Below, piece after piece: positions 25,114 through 28,192 of a stretch of 28,192 bases of DNA (position 1 is the stretch's first letter; each line of letters starts with the position of its first letter). The stretch spans positions 1 to 28,192 of the forward strand of contig DCIW01000014.1 in the NCBI GenBank assembly GCA_002317225.1, written 5' to 3'. Position numbers and translations under genes: made by a program. Under the pieces are notes generated by a model, which searched no databases, was not told the DNA's origin, and saw only the letters and a list, made by a program, of their open reading frames with translations. This stretch comes from Prevotellaceae bacterium UBA1716 (GTDB taxonomy: Bacteria > Bacteroidota > Bacteroidia > Bacteroidales > Bacteroidaceae).

Positions 25114-27450
25114 TTAGGTGGTGGCGAGAGGATCGTTCTTGGTGATTTTGCGATAGACACCACGACCGATGCGTTCGATCTTGCCGCTCTTGCAATAGCG
25201 GGTGAGGAGCATTCGGGAGTCGGAACTCTGACCGCCCTTTTCACGCTCGAGTTGGAATTGCTGGGTGGTGAAGACCATCGGGAGCTTGTCGAGTAGCGGT
25301 TCGGCAGTCTTGCGGGCATCGACTTTTGGCGCGAGAAGCTTGTCGGCAGAGGTGATGTCGTTCTGCACTCGCTGACCGAAGATGTGGCACATGACGTAAT
25401 GGGCTGTCACTCCCACCCACTTGGCAAAGTTGACTATCTCCTTGCTCTCGCCTCCATAGAGGGCGATGAGTGGGATGGCGGCACGTAGGATGAACTCTCC
25501 GCAGCGGTGACTGAGGTCGGCTTCGGCTTCGGTAAGGAGTCCGTCGTTGTAGCGTTCTTCGAGTTCGTCGTACCAGTTTTCGATTGCCTTGTTGGTCATC
25601 GGAGTTTCGAGGATATATGTCCCTTCGCCAAGGGAGAGGTCTTTTTGGTAGAGATTGATAATGAGGGAGTCACGTTCGCGGACTTCGTCTTCGGAGAGGA
25701 AATTCTGCTTAGGTGGTCGGAAGGTGCGCTTCGCCTTTGGCACCACGATGGGGATGCAACGCTGCATGAGACCGCCTTCGCAGTTGCTGTCGGAAAACAT
25801 ACGTTCGAGCATCGCCTTCACGGTACCTGCCATGAGGAGCGAGAGCGACATCTGTACGTGGGTGTTGCAGGTGGCATCGCTCATGTAGAATTGGCGGTGC
25901 ATGTCCATATCCCAACCCTTGCGGAGCAGGACGCTGATGTCGGAGTATGCTGTCTTGGATGCACTTGAGAGTCCGTCGACTTCGGAGAACTGTCCGAGGA
26001 GCATTCCGTTCTTTCCGAGATTGGTCTGGAGTTCGAGGATGGATGACTTGGATGTGGTCTCGAAGAGGCGAAGCTTGGGATGATACTTAGGTGGACGATC
26101 CTTAGCGTTGTTCTTCTGGTCGCGGAGTTCGGAGTTGAGTCGCACCTTCTCCCATTCCACTGTGTCGTTCTGCTCAAGGGTGTAGCGCACCATCTGATTG
26201 TAGAGGTCGGTACACGTTCCCTTACCTTGTCCCGAACCACCGATAACTGCAACATATTGCTGTGGGCCAATCACTTTGCCATTGATATAAGTGGCACGGA
26301 AATGACTTGCATGAGCAGAAAGGACGGGAAGCGCTGCAAGAAGGAGCATGTGGCGGAAACGAGGGTCGTAGTTGTCGACGAGGAGTTCCATGAGTCGTGG
26401 AAGTTTCTTTGGAATTGGAGGGAGTTCCCAACCTTGAGTGAGGGCTTCGGCATCCTTGGCATCCTGTTCGTCGCTGACGGTCTCTGCCAACTGTGCCTTG
26501 GCGTTAATATCGCGGAGGGCAACTGACATGAAACCTTTGTCGGCAGTGTACTTATCGTAAAAATAGTCAATGAGCGATTTACAGTCTGATGTCTGCGAAT
26601 AGTTAGGGAGCTTTTCTGCCACTACGGCAAGGAGTTGCTCCTTCGACATGAGTTTCGGTAGTCCTACGGATAGGACTGCCATGAGGTTAGAATGCCAGTT
26701 GTGCTTGCCCCAGATGTCCATTTGGTCTGAAGAGAGGCCTGCTGCGGTGACACAGAGGTCAAAGGCTTTAGCCCCCCGACCCCCCAAGGGGGCGGCCTCC
26801 GGTTGGGCAAGGTTGGTTACGTTTTGGACAACCTTCTCTTCTACCTGACTTGAACAATCTACAAGTCCTCCTCCTTCGGGGGAGTTAGAGGGGGCTCTTT
26901 CTCTTTGGGGGGAGTTAGAGGGGGCCTCTTCTATCTTAAAAATCTCATCATCCAAATAAATCAACTTATCCGCAGGAGTAAAGAACACTCTCGTGATGTC
27001 CTTTGCACCCTTATCATATTCTACGCCAAGGAGTTCGCTTGCCCACTTGAGATTGCCCTCTTGGGTGAGATTGTTTTGGCGACGGAAGACGATGTGATAA
27101 CCCTTGCTTGCACTTCCTTCGAACATAAGGAGTCCGAGAGCATCCTTCTTCTCAAGGATAATCTGCTTGATATTCTCAAGCTTGTTCAACATCCATCCCA
27201 TCTCCTCCCCTTGGGGGAGGTCGGGTGGGGCTGTTATATCGATGTCCATTCCGACGGTGGTCGATATACGCTTGCTGCCCTTGAGAGTGCCGTCCTCATT
27301 AGGGAGGCATGAGTAGTTCATCTGCACCATGTGGAGTTTGTCCGCACGGCGGTTTGCTTCGCTGTCACGAATACTGAGATATTCATCGCGGGAAAGAATG
27401 GGGCGCATCGTCTTCGCCCCGTTCTTATAGTTAATAATGTGTACTGACAT
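25114..27450 (-). CDS. VirE-N / DUF3987 primase-helicase-like protein
   Basis: 778 residues. The N-terminal 175 or so resemble the BT4734/VirE N-terminal domain, a relative of archaeo-eukaryotic primases: GMDIDI (Asp69, Asp71), SASKGYHIVFRR (His119) and DITRVFFTPAD (Asp151, Arg154) fit the DxD, sxH and third catalytic motifs. A repeat-derived linker (about 175-227) leads to a DUF3987-type ATPase/helicase domain with Walker A GGSGQGKGT (404-412), a candidate Walker B around LLGQFSEVDGLSS, and a C-terminal winged-helix-like tail (LLTRYCKSGKIERIGRGVYRK). It is probably involved in priming or unwinding DNA for a mobile or satellite replicon. Base composition is richer in GC than the flanking genes. 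Three repeat copies are embedded in frame. It is the last gene of a three-gene operon, 14 bp after its neighbour. Confidence 0.88.
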   Translation of the reverse strand: MSVHIINYKNGAKTMRPILSRDEYLSIRDSEANRRADKLHMVQMNYSCLPNEDGTLKGSKRISTTVGMDIDITAPPDLPQGEEMGWMLNKLENIKQIILEKKDALGLLMFEGSASKGYHIVFRRQNNLTQEGNLKWASELLGVEYDKGAKDITRVFFTPADKLIYLDDEIFKIEEAPSNSPQRERAPSNSPEGGGLVDCSSQVEEKVVQNVTNLAQPEAAPLGGRGAKAFDLCVTAAGLSSDQMDIWGKHNWHSNLMAVLSVGLPKLMSKEQLLAVVAEKLPNYSQTSDCKSLIDYFYDKYTADKGFMSVALRDINAKAQLAETVSDEQDAKDAEALTQGWELPPIPKKLPRLMELLVDNYDPRFRHMLLLAALPVLSAHASHFRATYINGKVIGPQQYVAVIGGSGQGKGTCTDLYNQMVRYTLEQNDTVEWEKVRLNSELRDQKNNAKDRPPKYHPKLRLFETTSKSSILELQTNLGKNGMLLGQFSEVDGLSSASKTAYSDISVLLRKGWDMDMHRQFYMSDATCNTHVQMSLSLLMAGTVKAMLERMFSDSNCEGGLMQRCIPIVVPKAKRTFRPPKQNFLSEDEVRERDSLIINLYQKDLSLGEGTYILETPMTNKAIENWYDELEERYNDGLLTEAEADLSHRCGEFILRAAIPLIALYGGESKEIVNFAKWVGVTAHYVMCHIFGQRVQNDITSADKLLAPKVDARKTAEPLLDKLPMVFTTQQFQLEREKGGQSSDSRMLLTRYCKSGKIERIGRGVYRKITKNDPLATT
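26770..26800 (+). repeat. GC-rich interspersed repeat inside the primase gene, copy 1
   Basis: AGCCCCCCGACCCCCCAAGG then GGGCGGCC: a GC-rich imperfect palindrome in the forward orientation, opposite to the other two sites. On the gene strand it encodes part of PEAAPLGGRGA (residues 217-227). Confidence 0.7.
26867..26932 (-). repeat. GC-rich interspersed repeat inside the primase gene, tandem copies 2 and 3
   Basis: On the gene strand GCCCCCTCTAACTCCCCC occurs twice in tandem, followed by CAAAGAG or GAAGGAG. It encodes the repeated peptide APSNSPQRER / APSNSPEGGG (about residues 176-195). Confidence 0.8.
27201..27232 (-). repeat. GC-rich interspersed repeat inside the primase gene, copy 4
   Basis: On the gene strand AGCCCCACCCGACCTCCCCC then AAGGGGAGGAG. 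It encodes APPDLPQGEE (residues 74-83), immediately after the putative catalytic DID motif. Confidence 0.75.
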
Positions 27451-27464
27451 GGTAGGAGTTTGAG

Positions 27465-27773
27465 TTAGGAGAACTGAGAATTGTCAAGCAAGAGATTGTC
27501 GAAGATTGCCTGCACTTCGAGGAGGAAGTTTTCGCGTGTCGCTTCCTCGACAGGGAAGGTTATCTTTACCGAGTGGTTAAGACCGCCTGGACTCGAAGTG
27601 AGTTTGCCATAGATGGACTGTGCGAGAAGGATACTACGTTGGCGTGGTGGGTTGCAAGGAGCGGGGTCCTTGATGAGCACGTCGCCTGTGGTGGTTACTT
27701 CTACATTTGTTTCACCCTTGAGAGGGATGAGTTTGACTGCGTTGCGGAGTGGGAACTGAATTCTCTTTTTCAT
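27465..27773 (-). CDS. Small protein of unknown function in the primase operon
   Basis: 102 residues from the ATG at 27773 (MKKRIQFPLRNAVKLIPLKG). The frame is open further upstream, but this start lies 4 bp after the stop of the preceding gene and gives a sensible N-terminus. There is no signal peptide or membrane segment. The middle (CNPPRQRSILLAQSIYGKL) is basic and helical; the C-terminus (FLLEVQAIFDNLLLDN) is an amphipathic helix. I do not recognise the family. Its position between an SSB-like gene and a primase-helicase suggests a replication accessory protein (inference). Confidence 0.75.
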   Translation of the reverse strand: MKKRIQFPLRNAVKLIPLKGETNVEVTTTGDVLIKDPAPCNPPRQRSILLAQSIYGKLTSSPGGLNHSVKITFPVEEATRENFLLEVQAIFDNLLLDNSQFS

Positions 27774-27777
27774 AATG

Positions 27778-28065
27778 TTACGACATTTTAGTGATTCTGA
27801 TTTCGTTAGTATATCGGGTGTTGCCATCCTTGTCCTGAAAGTTGCGACAGCTAATCTGCATCTGCACTCCATGAATTATGCTTGGGTCTGGCTGGAAGTC
27901 CTTCATGCTGCGGGCATAGTCGCCCTGCATTTCTGCATAAAAGTTGTCTACTCCATCCGAAAGGACGAATCCTCGTGATGCAAATGTCTGTCTCTGATCG
28001 TTGCGATCTGTGTAAGCACGTTCCTGAAAAGGAAGTGTCTGAATGATTTGTACTAATTTTTCCAT
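27778..28065 (-). CDS. Small OB-fold / single-strand-DNA-binding-like protein
   Basis: 95 residues from the ATG at 28065 (MEKLVQIIQTLP). The in-frame upstream extension crosses palindrome C and is unlikely to be coding. The sequence reads as alternating short beta strands: RQTFASRGFVLSDG, NFYAEMQGDYAR, VQMQISCRNFQDKDG, TRYTNEIRITKM. The last part resembles the 'xDKDGxxRYxxEI' strand pair of bacterial SSB proteins. This suggests an OB fold binding single-stranded DNA, a natural partner for the primase-helicase two genes downstream. It is the first gene of the operon, 22 bp from palindrome C, which may sit in or next to its promoter. The fold call is tentative. Confidence 0.7.
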   Translation of the reverse strand: MEKLVQIIQTLPFQERAYTDRNDQRQTFASRGFVLSDGVDNFYAEMQGDYARSMKDFQPDPSIIHGVQMQISCRNFQDKDGNTRYTNEIRITKMS

Positions 28066-28087
28066 ATTTCTTAATTTGTTAATATTC

Positions 28088-28118
28088 CGACTAATCAAAG
28101 GGTCAGACCCTTTGATTA
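28088..28118. repeat. Palindrome C of the flanking repeat
   Basis: CGAC followed by TAATCAAAGGGTC-a-GACCCTTTGATTA, identical to palindrome A. It lies 22 bp upstream of the first gene of the primase operon, where it could act as an operator. The spacer that follows (TATCCATCTTTTGTTATTGA onward) is clearly related to the A-B spacer. Confidence 0.9.
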
Positions 28119-28163
28119 TCCATCTTTTGTTATTGACAACCAATTGATTCGCTTTTTGAAAGT

Positions 28164-28192
28164 CGACTAATCAAAGGGTCAGACCCTTTGAT
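28164..28192. repeat. Palindrome D, cut by window end
   Basis: CGAC then TAATCAAAGGGTC-a-GACCCTTTGAT, 76 bp after palindrome C and running off the window. The array may continue beyond. Confidence 0.85.

Noticed and set aside
25507..25968. 153-codon forward open frame
   Set aside because: Antisense to the primase-helicase; long only because of the GC-rich codon pattern of that gene.
24993..28192. Retron or diversity-generating retroelement
   Set aside because: No reverse transcriptase motif (such as YADD) in any frame, and the palindromes do not resemble an msr-msd pair.
1..28192. tRNA or rRNA genes
   Set aside because: No cloverleaf, TTCGA-loop pattern or rRNA-like sequence was noticed on either strand.

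Overview
The window looks like chromosome of a Bacteroidota species, most likely a gut or oral Prevotella-like member of the Bacteroidales. Upstream regions carry the Bacteroidota promoter pattern (TTG/TTTG, about 20 bp, TAnnTTTG) and no clear Shine-Dalgarno sequences. Typical gene types are present: a GH97 alpha-galactosidase, a BspA-type leucine-rich repeat protein, an S37 peptidase, a VirE-N/DUF3987 primase-helicase, and large secreted proteins ending in a shared 'NLQGQ(R/K)V ... GKK/GMK ... K' C-terminal motif.

Layout. (1) 1-3097: 3' part of a DbpA-like DEAD-box helicase, then a secreted retaining-type GH97 enzyme. (2) 3173-7120: a tight cobalamin-assembly operon of an ECF S component, cobQ, cobD and cbiB, which act around adenosylcobyric acid, aminopropanol-phosphate and adenosylcobinamide-phosphate. 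(3) 7125-9895: two members of a MITE-like family (inverted TGTCCGGTAAAC ends) flanking a reverse-strand operon of a secreted metallo-beta-lactamase-fold hydrolase and a type-B carboxylesterase. (4) 9957-14960: an alpha/beta-hydrolase lipoprotein convergent with a 1343-residue secreted protein containing six tandem repeats, with a shared bidirectional terminator between them. (5) 15270-16838: a 273-residue protein of unknown function behind a strong promoter and a leader of about 250 nt, then an inverted repeat and a third MITE. (6) 16881-24602: glutaminase, a CE8 pectinesterase, an LRR protein, an outer-membrane barrel, an S37 peptidase and a 66-residue Gly-rich small protein, most with their own promoter.

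(7) 24670-28192 is different in character. A reverse-strand, GC-richer three-gene module (a small OB/SSB-like protein, a 102-aa unknown and a primase-helicase) is bracketed on both sides by pairs of near-perfect palindromes (core TAATCAAAGGGTC/GACCCTTTGATTA) spaced 76-77 bp apart. Two sets of 8-bp-period micro-repeats lie downstream. No integrase, transposase or relaxase is visible. It could be a minimal replication module or satellite-like island and is the best candidate for an undescribed system. Its primase gene also carries at least three in-frame copies of GC-rich interspersed palindromic repeats, one next to the putative catalytic DxD motif.

Most functional calls rest on motif recognition by eye. 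No database search was run.
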